Shown: one piece after another, positions 9,201 to 18,196 of the stretch
How positions within the stretch are numbered: the first letter of the stretch is position 1
Layout of the letters: the number at the start of each line of letters is the position of its first letter
Source of the DNA: an uncultured Lachnospiraceae bacterium
Lineage (GTDB): Bacteria; Bacillota; Clostridia; Lachnospirales; Lachnospiraceae
NCBI GenBank assembly: GCA_934317845.1
Contig: CAKRES010000005.1
Span: 1 to 64,000, forward strand
Reading direction: 5' to 3'
DNA length: 64,000 bases
The notes under the pieces: generated by a model
What the model was told of the DNA's origin: nothing
The model's input: the letters and a program-made list of their open reading frames with translations, nothing else
The model's database searches: none
Translations under genes and position numbers: made by a program

Positions 9201-11404
9201 ATCACCGGCATACCTGCACTGATATAATTATAAAGCTGTGCATATACTTTGGAAGTAATATCACTACCATTTGTTCTGGAATATGCTTTCCATGCTCCAT
9301 TAAAGGAAATGATCGTACCCTGATCATCATATTTTACCAATTCACCGGTATGTGCATATCCCTGATAAACATAATCATTGTTCTCAAAAGTAGAACCACC
9401 TGTAAACTTCTCTGTATTGAAAACCAGTTTCTCCAGATCATTTAAATTATAAGAGATCATGTTAATAAAGTTACCGCCCTTATAACTGCTTAAGATCTTT
9501 GATAATGTCCAGTCTTTCTTTTCCTTAATTGTGCCATGATTATTACCAATAAAGATCATATCATATTCTTCCACCAGATTTGGAGAAGTAGAGCTTATCT
9601 CATTGGCTGAAACCGTGGATACAGAAATCTGATTTACATTCAAACCGGTAGCGGCAGCTACTCTGGCCTGTGTCAGATTAAACCGATAAAAAGGTGACCC
9701 TTTTGCTTCCGATGCTTCCTGTGCTACAGATGCATTCAACGTATTGGTAAGTGTCTCCTGCTCGTTCTTATACCAGGAAGTATCATCTACCTGATAGTAT
9801 GGCTCAATCTCTAACACCTTAAAGGTTGCTGCATTGCTTCCCACGTTATAATCGCGGTAAGTAGAACGGTTGATCAGATCAGTGATCCGCTGTGCCTTTG
9901 TAGTAGCCGAATCATTTTCTTTATAAAGCATATCATTATCTTTGTTTTTAAAGAAGCCCTGATTAACCACCTCAATATTTGTTGCATTAGCGGTAACTGT
10001 GGTACCATTTAATTCAATCATCTTGGAAAGGATTGCATATAAACTTGTAGTATTATCCACATTCGAGCTCTGCGTACTATCTGATGCTGATGTATAACCT
10101 ACATTATAGAAGTTCGCATCCACCATCAAACGGCTGATATAATCCGGTGTTTTCACCTTTTCCTGACGTGATTTATTACCACGTGCCACAAAACCTTTCA
10201 AAGCATTGATCGATTCATCTGTAAAATCTACTGTATTTGCTTCATAAAGCTTTTTGGAATTCTCATGATTCAAATATACAAACTGATATGTTGGAAATTT
10301 TGACTCATAAGATGTATCCGTATTTCCAATATCGTCACCCAGATAAAGAGAATTCTTTGCAGTCGCACCAGCTGCCACACGCTTTTGTACCTCAGCATTG
10401 AACTCTGCAACTGTCATACAGATATAGTTGATATTGTCCTTGCTGATACGTGTAGGATAAGAAAATGCTTCCGCCATTCCATTGGCATCAATTTCTTTCT
10501 TTAAAGAAGTCTCTTTTGCCTTCTCTGCATCATTTGCAACAATCTCCAATACATTAAACTTAAAATCTGCAGGATAAGTATTCCATTTAGCAGTACCCAT
10601 ATTATTGAAAGAAACATAGGTAGATCCTACAAACTGCATATTGAAATAATCAGAAAATGGAATTGTATTATATCCACCGTCTGAATTTTCTTTTCCTCGT
10701 ACAGAGAATACACCGTTATCACTCGTAGTACCACTGATCGCTTTTAACGATTTTAAGTACTCATAAATATTTGTTGGTGGAACAGATGTAGAGGAGCCGG
10801 TATTATTAGATCTTGTGATCACTTCGGCATCCAAAATGATTGGTTTGAAAGAATCCAATGCATATTTCTCTAACTGACTTTTCGCATTTTCAGAGGAATC
10901 ACCCGCTGTATACAGATCATTACTCTTACTGTAGCTATTGTTCGTATTCGCAATGTAGATCAAGTCTGCATTTGCAATCGCTGCTGCAAGCATCGGATCG
11001 TTGACCTTAAACGTCTGGATATCGATCATTTTTTCTTTCATTGCTTTACCGATAATATCCGTACGGAATATATTAGCTGCGGTCTGAGAATCTACTTGAT
11101 TGTTGATGTAATTGACCAGATAATCTTTTATTTTTTGTGCATCTGCATCTTTCGTCTCCAATGAGTCTACAATCTGTACAATATGATACTGTTTCTGTGC
11201 CAGAGTCATATCCGTATCCGTCGAATTGGAATTATCTATGATACGCTGAATCTGTGTTACATAAGAATCGTAAATGCCACTTAATGCACTTCCACCTGTC
11301 GTACTAACACCACTATCCGCACCTCGCATGAAAGAAGCAATAAACGCTGTAATTCCAAGCGTGCATACAATTGTGAAAATAATAAGTACAATTTTCTTTT
11401 TCAT
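6206..11404 (-). CDS. Giant membrane-anchored surface protein of the T4P locus
   Basis: 1732 residues, last gene of the pilus operon. The N-terminus (about 1-27) is a signal anchor: three lysines then a hydrophobic stretch, with no prepilin cleavage motif. The rest is predicted extracellular, rich in Asn, Asp, Ser, Thr and Tyr. Two EF-hand-like calcium loops are visible: DFDGDGQFSDDE near residue 985 and DANANGKYDEGD near residue 1653, each beside beta-strand-like sequence. A Cys pair occurs near residue 1630. It follows four minor-pilin-like genes, the position PilY1 holds in Gram-negative tip operons, so a pilus-tip adhesin is the leading inference. It may match the family called DUF5057, from memory and unverified. 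The ATG is preceded by AAAGGGG. Confidence 0.75.
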   Translation of the reverse strand: MKKKIVLIIFTIVCTLGITAFIASFMRGADSGVSTTGGSALSGIYDSYVTQIQRIIDNSNSTDTDMTLAQKQYHIVQIVDSLETKDADAQKIKDYLVNYINNQVDSQTAANIFRTDIIGKAMKEKMIDIQTFKVNDPMLAAAIANADLIYIANTNNSYSKSNDLYTAGDSSENAKSQLEKYALDSFKPIILDAEVITRSNNTGSSTSVPPTNIYEYLKSLKAISGTTSDNGVFSVRGKENSDGGYNTIPFSDYFNMQFVGSTYVSFNNMGTAKWNTYPADFKFNVLEIVANDAEKAKETSLKKEIDANGMAEAFSYPTRISKDNINYICMTVAEFNAEVQKRVAAGATAKNSLYLGDDIGNTDTSYESKFPTYQFVYLNHENSKKLYEANTVDFTDESINALKGFVARGNKSRQEKVKTPDYISRLMVDANFYNVGYTSASDSTQSSNVDNTTSLYAILSKMIELNGTTVTANATNIEVVNQGFFKNKDNDMLYKENDSATTKAQRITDLINRSTYRDYNVGSNAATFKVLEIEPYYQVDDTSWYKNEQETLTNTLNASVAQEASEAKGSPFYRFNLTQARVAAATGLNVNQISVSTVSANEISSTSPNLVEEYDMIFIGNNHGTIKEKKDWTLSKILSSYKGGNFINMISYNLNDLEKLVFNTEKFTGGSTFENNDYVYQGYAHTGELVKYDDQGTIISFNGAWKAYSRTNGSDITSKVYAQLYNYISAGMPVIVDKTVMDSNYLIGGARANAELEEDNTHRIKLVGKNSGSMNRLKLKNTKGKSTITYKDKSGNWRTIDYNSTSYSDDTMVARRESQIDPESYLYQLMYLVAEKKDSGIYHAGNVFAGFDATDTQSLSNLYFKGKTADTDLTAPEDIDASQTGAEKLVVDNAVGDNNITLFNNTVAYDGDNIDYANSGSAIQLKHFLNNYASARPVINLVTAPKSYDSDNDADVSKRVINPKSPTFKFSITGLTGAKCKVQLYYDFDGDGQFSDDETEGRLEGTTYETEEVAKIDDYVIGTTGVVTFNEESSYVKKDFVIDKDFVGVMPYKLVVTDENGKATSIIRYPKYYNESDSGKQKIRLLQVVPGEPDGNHSDGLTTVTTLCVNEGKDKSGSVAKGNFVYGTNCVNKDGKIEHEFGIRSFSDKDAETNQAYNLAKSLSDEYDIELDILTFGQLSYAATGYIEDYCQKYGTSAGYETRDQLTDKEKSAFEKFRNKYYNESTKTMNSVWDNLVKIGNTTVYDFKSMGICDKILNGWFKEGKTSDEITYTYKGKTYSVNAGYYDMVILGFSQLNGMISGGSEWCDINNIGCQFIRSFIAADGSVLFGSDTTSYAGFNEGIIKWSRNINEYLRESFGMDRFKYTVEKQADSTGSQAASFYTQRDTNNAVAIKSYLYEPYTSDTPEVGDNKPGEFYSTNSYDGTYEKADDNNDGISGAGFTDALVYGRDTKTKSTIFNGVDNISDSSQAGKVLPTNRIVRNNTGLLTNYPFTITSDPFISKAGAQYLALDTEDQDMHIWYSLAGSNGNNGSALYAADPKNGRSFYYMYTYKSVTYTAAGYTDFANTSIDNDGERKLIINSILNNVKQHRSGPEVIFEKYSGKTDAVFTPAKGKQDATLTCKGQTPDKCCFNIKITVGSGKTLKKAHLYIDANANGKYDEGDSDLGDYADKIVSGTSFAIDASKLDAGYMNSIATYMQSGTFYIGVDAKDSDGKTGTAKMYVKTQSKLFNLN

Positions 11405-11425
11405 GATCTACTTGCCCCTTTCTGC

Positions 11426-12409
11426 TTATTTTAATATATTATTATTTCGAATATTTACAACACCACCAACCGTATAAGAATAACCGGCATCCGATAATGT
11501 GAGTTTTAATGTTACAGAGTTCTTATCCGGTGCTACCTTAATGGTAAACTCCGTGCAATTGTCTGCAATACGGTTATTTTCATTTGGTGTAAAATCAATT
11601 GCCGTTGTATCTCGATTTAAGTAAATACTCTTTCGATCTTTGTCATATACGATCGTATTACATAGCTTTTCAGTATCTGATATTTCAACGCTTCCTGTTC
11701 CAATACCTTCTACTACATATTCACGATCATCAAATGCTGCATACTCCATATTCGGTAAGGAAAAAACTGCCATCGCACCCCAAAGCTGTGCCATACTGAT
11801 CACATTTTTCTTTTCGCTGATCTTAATGGAAGAGGAACTGACAACATTGCCTTCCGGATCCAAAACCTCTTTATTGTTCTGTGTATAAATGAATCCGGTC
11901 GGATTACTGATCGTAATATCCGGATGCTCTGCCATATATTTGTCCTTTGCATCCGATATCGCACCGGCACCACCTGAGGCATCCGGTTCGTAATTTTTCT
12001 TTACATACTCTATGTTATCATACGCTGCTGGTGAAAACAGATATACCTCTTCTCCGGCCGCCAGCTTCGCATCAAACTGTTCCGATTTTCGTACCCTTGC
12101 ATCAGAAGATGCGGACGGAGTTGCCGATCCTGATGCCGCCGGTACAGCCGATCCTGATGCCGTCGCATCACCTGAAGCCAACTCTTTGGTATTGATGATC
12201 AATGCAGTTGCCTGCATTACACTATCAAAAATAGTATCATACACTTCCTGGGCATCCTGTTGCACCTTCACCTGTTTTTTCGTCTGCTTTGTACTCTTTG
12301 ATGAGGACGCTACAAAAGCAGTTACACAGACCATAAAGATTGTTAAGATTACTAACGCTAACAACATCTCAATGAGTGTGAAACCCTGATTATTTAGTTT
12401 TTTCATCAT
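11426..12409 (-). CDS. Minor pilin, PilW-like (prepilin N-terminal motif)
   Basis: 327 residues. A type III signal sequence is clear: MMKKLNNQG then FTLIEMLLALVILTIF, so prepilin peptidase would cut after Gly9 and Glu sits at +5. The hydrophobic helix is followed by a coiled, Lys/Gln-rich stalk and a Ser/Ala/Gly/Pro-rich low-complexity linker near residues 75-105. The rest is a beta-rich globular part with no family I recognise. It ends 21 bases before the giant surface protein. Size and position suggest the PilW role in a tip-priming complex; the exact homology is inferred. Confidence 0.8.
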   Translation of the reverse strand: MMKKLNNQGFTLIEMLLALVILTIFMVCVTAFVASSSKSTKQTKKQVKVQQDAQEVYDTIFDSVMQATALIINTKELASGDATASGSAVPAASGSATPSASSDARVRKSEQFDAKLAAGEEVYLFSPAAYDNIEYVKKNYEPDASGGAGAISDAKDKYMAEHPDITISNPTGFIYTQNNKEVLDPEGNVVSSSSIKISEKKNVISMAQLWGAMAVFSLPNMEYAAFDDREYVVEGIGTGSVEISDTEKLCNTIVYDKDRKSIYLNRDTTAIDFTPNENNRIADNCTEFTIKVAPDKNSVTLKLTLSDAGYSYTVGGVVNIRNNNILK

Positions 12410-12432
12410 ATCACTCCTTACCCTTGGTCTGC

Positions 12433-13155
12433 TTACTGGTATTCTTTATGAAACACTCCAGTTGCTTTTTCCAAAATAATGGCACATTTTATATCCTTTT
12501 TTCCATATTTTGAAAATGAATAACATCCTGCTCCGGTCAATACGCTGCCGTCATATTTACGATATTTTATAATAACTGCGTTGTTCTCTCCAGCTGTAAT
12601 TTCTGTTCCCTTTGGAACATCTGTCGCTTTATGAAGCGTAACCGTATTCGTTTTATTATTGTTCAAAGAGCTGGAACCAGTTCCATATCCCGTGTTACCA
12701 TAACTGTCATTGTAAAAAATAGATACTCTTTTTTCCAACTGCTGATAGATTGCTGCAGAACGAGGAGTAGAATTCAACTCCGCAAGTGTATATTCCGGTG
12801 CATTTCTTCTAACGTTTTTAGCTGTTGAAATACTATTTGCTGTGTGGCTTACTTCACTTGTCTTTAACGAGCGGAAACTGCTTCTTAATGCACTCTGACT
12901 ATCCCCGGATGCTGTACCCTGGAATGCGTAATAGTATCCATCATTACATAACATTATTGCAACACAGCTATCTTTATCATTTGCTTTCACTAAAGATTTA
13001 GAATATTTCACGCTGGACACAAAATTATCCATTGATTTCTGTGGCTTATTGCCATTTGCAGCACTGAATGTAACTACCGATAATCCTGCCAGGATCATCA
13101 TAATGGCTAACACAATGATCAACTCAACAAGCGAGAATCCTTTATTATTTTTCAT
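12433..13155 (-). CDS. Minor pilin, FimU/GspH-like (prepilin N-terminal motif)
   Basis: 240 residues starting MKNNKG then FSLVELIIVLAIMMILAG, a textbook prepilin cleavage site with Glu at +5 and a long hydrophobic alpha-1 helix. The remaining sequence is a small Ser/Asn-rich globular head. Single-domain size and the compact leader resemble FimU/GspH-type minor pilins that initiate pilus assembly. GAGGTG lies upstream of the ATG. It is 15 bases after the 1012-residue PilX-like gene and 23 bases before the PilW-like gene, so the set is co-transcribed. Confidence 0.82.
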   Translation of the reverse strand: MKNNKGFSLVELIIVLAIMMILAGLSVVTFSAANGNKPQKSMDNFVSSVKYSKSLVKANDKDSCVAIMLCNDGYYYAFQGTASGDSQSALRSSFRSLKTSEVSHTANSISTAKNVRRNAPEYTLAELNSTPRSAAIYQQLEKRVSIFYNDSYGNTGYGTGSSSLNNNKTNTVTLHKATDVPKGTEITAGENNAVIIKYRKYDGSVLTGAGCYSFSKYGKKDIKCAIILEKATGVFHKEYQ

Positions 13156-13170
13156 TCTGCATTCACCTCG

Positions 13171-16100
13171 CTATTCTGCATTCTTCTTCCAGTTTTCATA
13201 TCCTACAAGATCCGTATAATCAATATTAGAAATTGACTTGCCTTCTGTATCTTCATCTGTTTGCGAAGCAAATTCTTTCAGTCCAAAACAAGTACGGATC
13301 ATATTTTCTTCATCATTCTGAATCATGGCATTACACATCTGTTCATCAGCGAAGAAACTTGTGGCTCCTGCATTAGAGCTACCCTTAATGTATACCTTAC
13401 CTGCAGCTATGATCGTTCCGGTAAAGGATTTCATATTTTTAAAGGTAACATCTCCCATACAAATGATGATACCGCTTGTCGTTGCATCATCGTAGTCTGC
13501 ACCATCCAGTTCAAAGCTCTTTGTAGATAACCATACTCTTGCACCGGTATATCCCTTCAGGACTTCACCTTTGGTATTGGTAGAAGAAACATTTTGTTTC
13601 TTTGTAACCTCAGACCAGTTCATATCAATACAATCCGGATTCGTTAATGGAGAGATTGAATTCTGTTTTGTATCATACTTAAAAGTTGATGTCGTTGCCG
13701 GACGTGTTCCGGTATTAAACATTGTCTGCGCTGCATTTACCTGTGCAACTGTGATCGCTGCTTCATTTTTAGGGAAGTAACACTTAAATACATTTGCTTT
13801 CTTCACCTTATCCTCATAAAGACTCATCAATGTAACTGCATCATATTTTGAGCTCTTCTGAGACGGCTTAAATGTATAATTTTTTGCGTCTGCTTCAATT
13901 GCTGTTGAAATACCTCTTGTATAAACAGTCTTAACATCTGCATCCGGCAGCTGGATACTGTCACTTGGGAATGTTTCTTTAGAGGAAACATCCTCTACTG
14001 CAATATCCTCGTTCTCACAATATTTCTCATAATCCAGCACAAACTGCTCTTTCAGTGCATCATCATAGAATTGATAATAATAATACACATCTTTCTTTTC
14101 TCCAACAACCGCTTTTACTAAAGCAATCTGATCATAATCTTTTCCCACAGTCAGGAAACCATATCGGGATGCCGACTTGGTTGCTTTACTCTTATCTGCT
14201 CCATCTAACTGTGTAGGAACAGATCCCTGATTTGCCCAGATCTTATATTTGTGTCCATAGCAATCAGTAACATCAAGCATCGTATTGTCAACTTTTTCAT
14301 AGTTGATAAAATTATTGGTTGCAGAATAGTCTCCATTAGCGGCCGTCTTAGCCACGATCACTTTATCCTTTGGGAAATAAAAATTCATGATGTCTTTATA
14401 GTATCTGCAATTGACACCTTCTGTTTCAATGGCTTCCCAGACAGTTTCGAAGCTCTTATCCTGCCAGTTCGCATCTGCCAGATCATTCTCCGCCGACTGA
14501 TTTGCATAAATCTTGTTTGCATCATCTTTAAAGAATCTCCATGTCAGATACTTGATCATATTGTAGGTTGGAACTTTATCTGCAATATTTGTGTTTCCTA
14601 CTATGTCAGTTCCTTCCGTATCAAGAGTTGTAATTTTATTATTAATACTTCTCGGCTCTAACACACGATATACCAACTGCAATCCCTTTGCAGAAATAGA
14701 TTCTGCAGTTTTGATATCATAGTCAGTTAAATTCGAGGTATCCGTTACATCCTTATTTTCAGATACCAGATCAATATAGGAGCGACCGTTGATCACCATT
14801 TCAGACAATTTTGAAAGATTCAGCTTAGAATTCTCTCCATTCACAATGATCGCACTACTGTTTGTATGTGTTTTTCCTGTAGAAGCAGATACCTGATCTC
14901 CATACTGCTGATAATTACGATTAACTGTCTTTCCGTCTGATAACATGTCATCATTTGTAATGCCAAGCTGGTATTCTTCCTCAGAAGCATAATTATATCC
15001 ATAATACATACCGGCAATCTCTACATCACTCTTATCTGCATTTAACTCCAAGTCATCCGAGAGACTAGTCTGTGCATTTACACTGATCTTTCCTCCCTCT
15101 TTTCCGAGCGTAACAATATTGTTCGCCCAAACAATTGCCTGTGAAGACTGAATCGAATCCTCAGCTCTATTATTCAGATTTATACTTGCACCGTCATTTG
15201 CAGCAATTGAACCATTTACCGCAACAATATCTGACTGTAAATTGAGTGATGCCTCTTTACCACTCACAAAGATTCCAGAATACTTGCTATCATCTGTAGC
15301 TCCCGTTGGACGTGTTCCACTCGGTGTCACCTTTCTTGAAAAAGCCCCCGATGCATCTCCACTCACAGCGGTATTCGTAATGGTTCCTTCATAAAGTCCA
15401 TTATCACGCATATCATTTGCAGCATAGATATTACCAACGATACGAACCTCATTCTTTGCACCAGATGCATCTATTTGCAAACCATAATCTGCTACCATAG
15501 AATATGTAAATATGTTGTCAATATCAATACCGGAACCAATGAAATCCATGTTTTCCTCTGGTGGATAGATCGTAATATCTGTCGTGATCGACTGATTATT
15601 TCCTTTGTCATCCACACGGGATACTGTGATATTTTTCATCGTGTATCCAATGACCTGTACCGGATTATTGGACATGATTGGTTCACATTTGTAGGATAAA
15701 GCATCTGTTCCAAATCGAATACTAACATTCTCATTTGTAACATAGGCACCATTTTGAGGTGATACATCTACATTCTGTACATAACTCAAAAGTTTATTTA
15801 CAAGATCAGTTGAACTATCATCTGCATATGATGCTTTAATGTAATTCAGAAACTTCGTATTCATGATGTTACTTGCCGTCTCAGAAGAAACAGACATATA
15901 TTTCTCCTGATCCGTATCATAAGATACCACCATAGACACCGTTTCATCGTATGCTTTTTTCAGCTGGATCACACTCTCATTTCCTATTCCTACACGAAGC
16001 TCATCCAACACTTCCTCTAAGTAATAAAAGTTATCCTTGGTCTGACGATTCAGCTCCAACATACGGTATTGTACAAATATCATAACAAAGATGGCTGCCA

Positions 16101-16209
16101 CCAAAATCATAACCAGCGCAATGGATACCAGTACTAATACGAAACTGGAACCTTGATCATTTAATTTTTGCTTTTGCAAACGATTTTTAATGGATTCTCT
16201 TATTTTCAT
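13171..16209 (-). CDS. Oversized PilX-like minor pilin with solenoid-like body
   Basis: 1012 residues. The N-terminus has a 20-residue basic leader ending NDQG, then SSFVLVLVSIALVMILVAAIF; Glu at +5 is missing, as in PilX/GspK-type pseudopilins. Residues about 250-400 contain short hydrophobic-polar repeats (IYAANDMRD, GSIAANDGASINLN, VWANNIVTLG) and the C-terminus repeats the style (GIIICMGDVTFKNMKSFTGTIIAAGKVYIKG), which looks like a beta-solenoid similar in flavour to bactofilins. No catalytic motif is seen. A single base separates its ATG from the stop of the upstream gene, indicating translational coupling. Typical PilX proteins are under 250 residues. Confidence 0.75.
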   Translation of the reverse strand: MKIRESIKNRLQKQKLNDQGSSFVLVLVSIALVMILVAAIFVMIFVQYRMLELNRQTKDNFYYLEEVLDELRVGIGNESVIQLKKAYDETVSMVVSYDTDQEKYMSVSSETASNIMNTKFLNYIKASYADDSSTDLVNKLLSYVQNVDVSPQNGAYVTNENVSIRFGTDALSYKCEPIMSNNPVQVIGYTMKNITVSRVDDKGNNQSITTDITIYPPEENMDFIGSGIDIDNIFTYSMVADYGLQIDASGAKNEVRIVGNIYAANDMRDNGLYEGTITNTAVSGDASGAFSRKVTPSGTRPTGATDDSKYSGIFVSGKEASLNLQSDIVAVNGSIAANDGASINLNNRAEDSIQSSQAIVWANNIVTLGKEGGKISVNAQTSLSDDLELNADKSDVEIAGMYYGYNYASEEEYQLGITNDDMLSDGKTVNRNYQQYGDQVSASTGKTHTNSSAIIVNGENSKLNLSKLSEMVINGRSYIDLVSENKDVTDTSNLTDYDIKTAESISAKGLQLVYRVLEPRSINNKITTLDTEGTDIVGNTNIADKVPTYNMIKYLTWRFFKDDANKIYANQSAENDLADANWQDKSFETVWEAIETEGVNCRYYKDIMNFYFPKDKVIVAKTAANGDYSATNNFINYEKVDNTMLDVTDCYGHKYKIWANQGSVPTQLDGADKSKATKSASRYGFLTVGKDYDQIALVKAVVGEKKDVYYYYQFYDDALKEQFVLDYEKYCENEDIAVEDVSSKETFPSDSIQLPDADVKTVYTRGISTAIEADAKNYTFKPSQKSSKYDAVTLMSLYEDKVKKANVFKCYFPKNEAAITVAQVNAAQTMFNTGTRPATTSTFKYDTKQNSISPLTNPDCIDMNWSEVTKKQNVSSTNTKGEVLKGYTGARVWLSTKSFELDGADYDDATTSGIIICMGDVTFKNMKSFTGTIIAAGKVYIKGSSNAGATSFFADEQMCNAMIQNDEENMIRTCFGLKEFASQTDEDTEGKSISNIDYTDLVGYENWKKNAE

Positions 16210-16210
16210 A

Positions 16211-18178
16211 TTAGTCCTCCTTTCCGCTTATAAGGCTCATGATTTTTTTCTCATTTCCATTCTCAACCCGGTAAAGATTCAAGTTGATCCGGTAAAGCCG
16301 ATACTCTCCATCTGTTTTATCATCTGTAAGATCTTTAATGTAGGTATATACATCCTTTCCACCCACGCTTGTTTTCTCTGCTAATGAAACACCACCCGGT
16401 GTTGTCGTATTAAACAAGTTCTTATCCACATTTGTATAAACAGTCACTGCGTTTCGATTACCTTTTGTTTTTAAGGCAGATCCTGATGTTGTCATAAGAT
16501 TAACATGAGCGGATGAATTGTAATCCAATTTATATGGTTTACACAATGTAAAATAAGTAATCGGTACAGAGGTTCCTGCAATATTTACATTCTTTTTTAA
16601 TGTAGGAGGCTTTATACTTTTTGATCCATCCGGCCATACATATTCGTCACCATTCAGATAAACTGCCTGACCATCTTTGATCGTTTCAGTACTCTTGCGC
16701 CCGTTAGAATCATGTGTTCCCTCTATTTCAGTCTCTCTTTTACAAATATAACTATAGGAACCCTTTCCTTCCAATTTGGTATATTGCGCAGCTGATGGAA
16801 CTGCATGTGGAAATGATTCCGGAACTAAAACATTCAAAAACTCATAAAATGTTATCTGTTCCGTTGTGCCATTATCTTTGGTTACTGTCATTGTTCTTGG
16901 TTCAACAGCAGAACCAAATTCCTGCACATAACCATTTTTGGAAACATCTACCACTTGTTGTCCATTTTCATTTGTAGTAATTGCACTTGCAGGGGTCTCT
17001 GCATCAAACTCATCTTTCGTAAGAATATAACTCGGCCAGCGATAGTATTTCGTTCCGTCATTTTCTACATAATACACTTCACTAAGTGCTGTGTTCTGTG
17101 TCTGATACACACCTTCATACATCTCATCTCCGACTCCCGGAGTGTCTTTTCTTTGATAATAGGTGTAAGTATGACCATCTTCGCTTCCCGTGTTCTTAAC
17201 AAGATAACACTTTAATGCATTTTTATTGGCAATTTTACCATTCGATCCAACCAATCCACTATTGTCTATCGTTATCGTCTCATTATTATCTTTAATGTCG
17301 TTATTCTGAACAAACTGATTATAGAAAATATAAATACTTGGCGGTTTGTTTCCTAATTTCTTTGCGGAATACTTTTTATCCTTCATGATCGTATAGCTTA
17401 CCGTCTGATGATAGGTAGTATCCGTATAGCTGATAATAACAGTAGCTAAATAAGCATCCTTCTGGTCATCATAAGACACCTTTACCGTCGTATTTTTCGT
17501 ATAGGATACAGAAGAGAAGATATTAACACCGTTCAACCACTGATTATAACGTTTTGCATCTCTTTTTTTCAGATCGGCAGCTAACAGATCCACCAGATCA
17601 TCGGAAGCTCGATCATCATAGTTCGCACTATTTTCTTTGATCAAGATTGCAAATTCATCATCCAGATTCTCCAATGCATAATAAGAAGTATCATTGGGAT
17701 TCTTATATTCATTTCCTGCAATATTATTTCCACTTGATGTATCATATTCCGTTGGGTCTAAAGTCACCTCAACTTTGTATGTAGTCCCCAATCTTGTCAC
17801 AGATGTCTCACTGTTGTCAATATCCTTTTCCAGTCTCACACCATCCATGGTATATGTTGCAATTGACTCATTGCCAGGATCTACTGTTTTGGTATACCCT
17901 GCCAATGTGATATTGCCGGTTGGATCACCATCGGAATCAACCGGAAGCGTAACCGCATCCGAATTGTCTTCCTTAAACTGCTCCATGACACGGGTTGCAT
18001 AATCTGTCTCCGCCTGTGAAACCTTTGCACTATAATTTGTTTTCAACAATGTGTTCATCTGTTTCACGATTGGAGCGGCAACAATGGCGAAAATCGTAAC
18101 GCTTATCATAACTTCAACCAGTGTTAAACCCTTATTATTCAATTTTCGGAATCTGTCAGACCTGTTACGTCTCGCCAT
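16211..18178 (-). CDS. Large minor pilin, PilV-like (prepilin N-terminal motif)
   Basis: 655 residues from the ATG opening MARRNRSD, chosen because GGAG lies 8 bases upstream; a GTG three codons earlier is the longest frame. After a 17-residue basic leader ending NNKG comes LTLVEVMISVTIFAIVAAPIV, with Glu at +5 and Leu instead of Phe at +1, typical of PilV/GspI-type minor pilins. The ectodomain is unusually large and Tyr/Thr/Asn-rich with no domain I recognise. It is the first of the minor pilin block and sits 18 bases after pilO. Confidence 0.8.
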   Translation of the reverse strand: MARRNRSDRFRKLNNKGLTLVEVMISVTIFAIVAAPIVKQMNTLLKTNYSAKVSQAETDYATRVMEQFKEDNSDAVTLPVDSDGDPTGNITLAGYTKTVDPGNESIATYTMDGVRLEKDIDNSETSVTRLGTTYKVEVTLDPTEYDTSSGNNIAGNEYKNPNDTSYYALENLDDEFAILIKENSANYDDRASDDLVDLLAADLKKRDAKRYNQWLNGVNIFSSVSYTKNTTVKVSYDDQKDAYLATVIISYTDTTYHQTVSYTIMKDKKYSAKKLGNKPPSIYIFYNQFVQNNDIKDNNETITIDNSGLVGSNGKIANKNALKCYLVKNTGSEDGHTYTYYQRKDTPGVGDEMYEGVYQTQNTALSEVYYVENDGTKYYRWPSYILTKDEFDAETPASAITTNENGQQVVDVSKNGYVQEFGSAVEPRTMTVTKDNGTTEQITFYEFLNVLVPESFPHAVPSAAQYTKLEGKGSYSYICKRETEIEGTHDSNGRKSTETIKDGQAVYLNGDEYVWPDGSKSIKPPTLKKNVNIAGTSVPITYFTLCKPYKLDYNSSAHVNLMTTSGSALKTKGNRNAVTVYTNVDKNLFNTTTPGGVSLAEKTSVGGKDVYTYIKDLTDDKTDGEYRLYRINLNLYRVENGNEKKIMSLISGKED

Positions 18179-18196
18179 ACCCTTCACTCCATTCTG

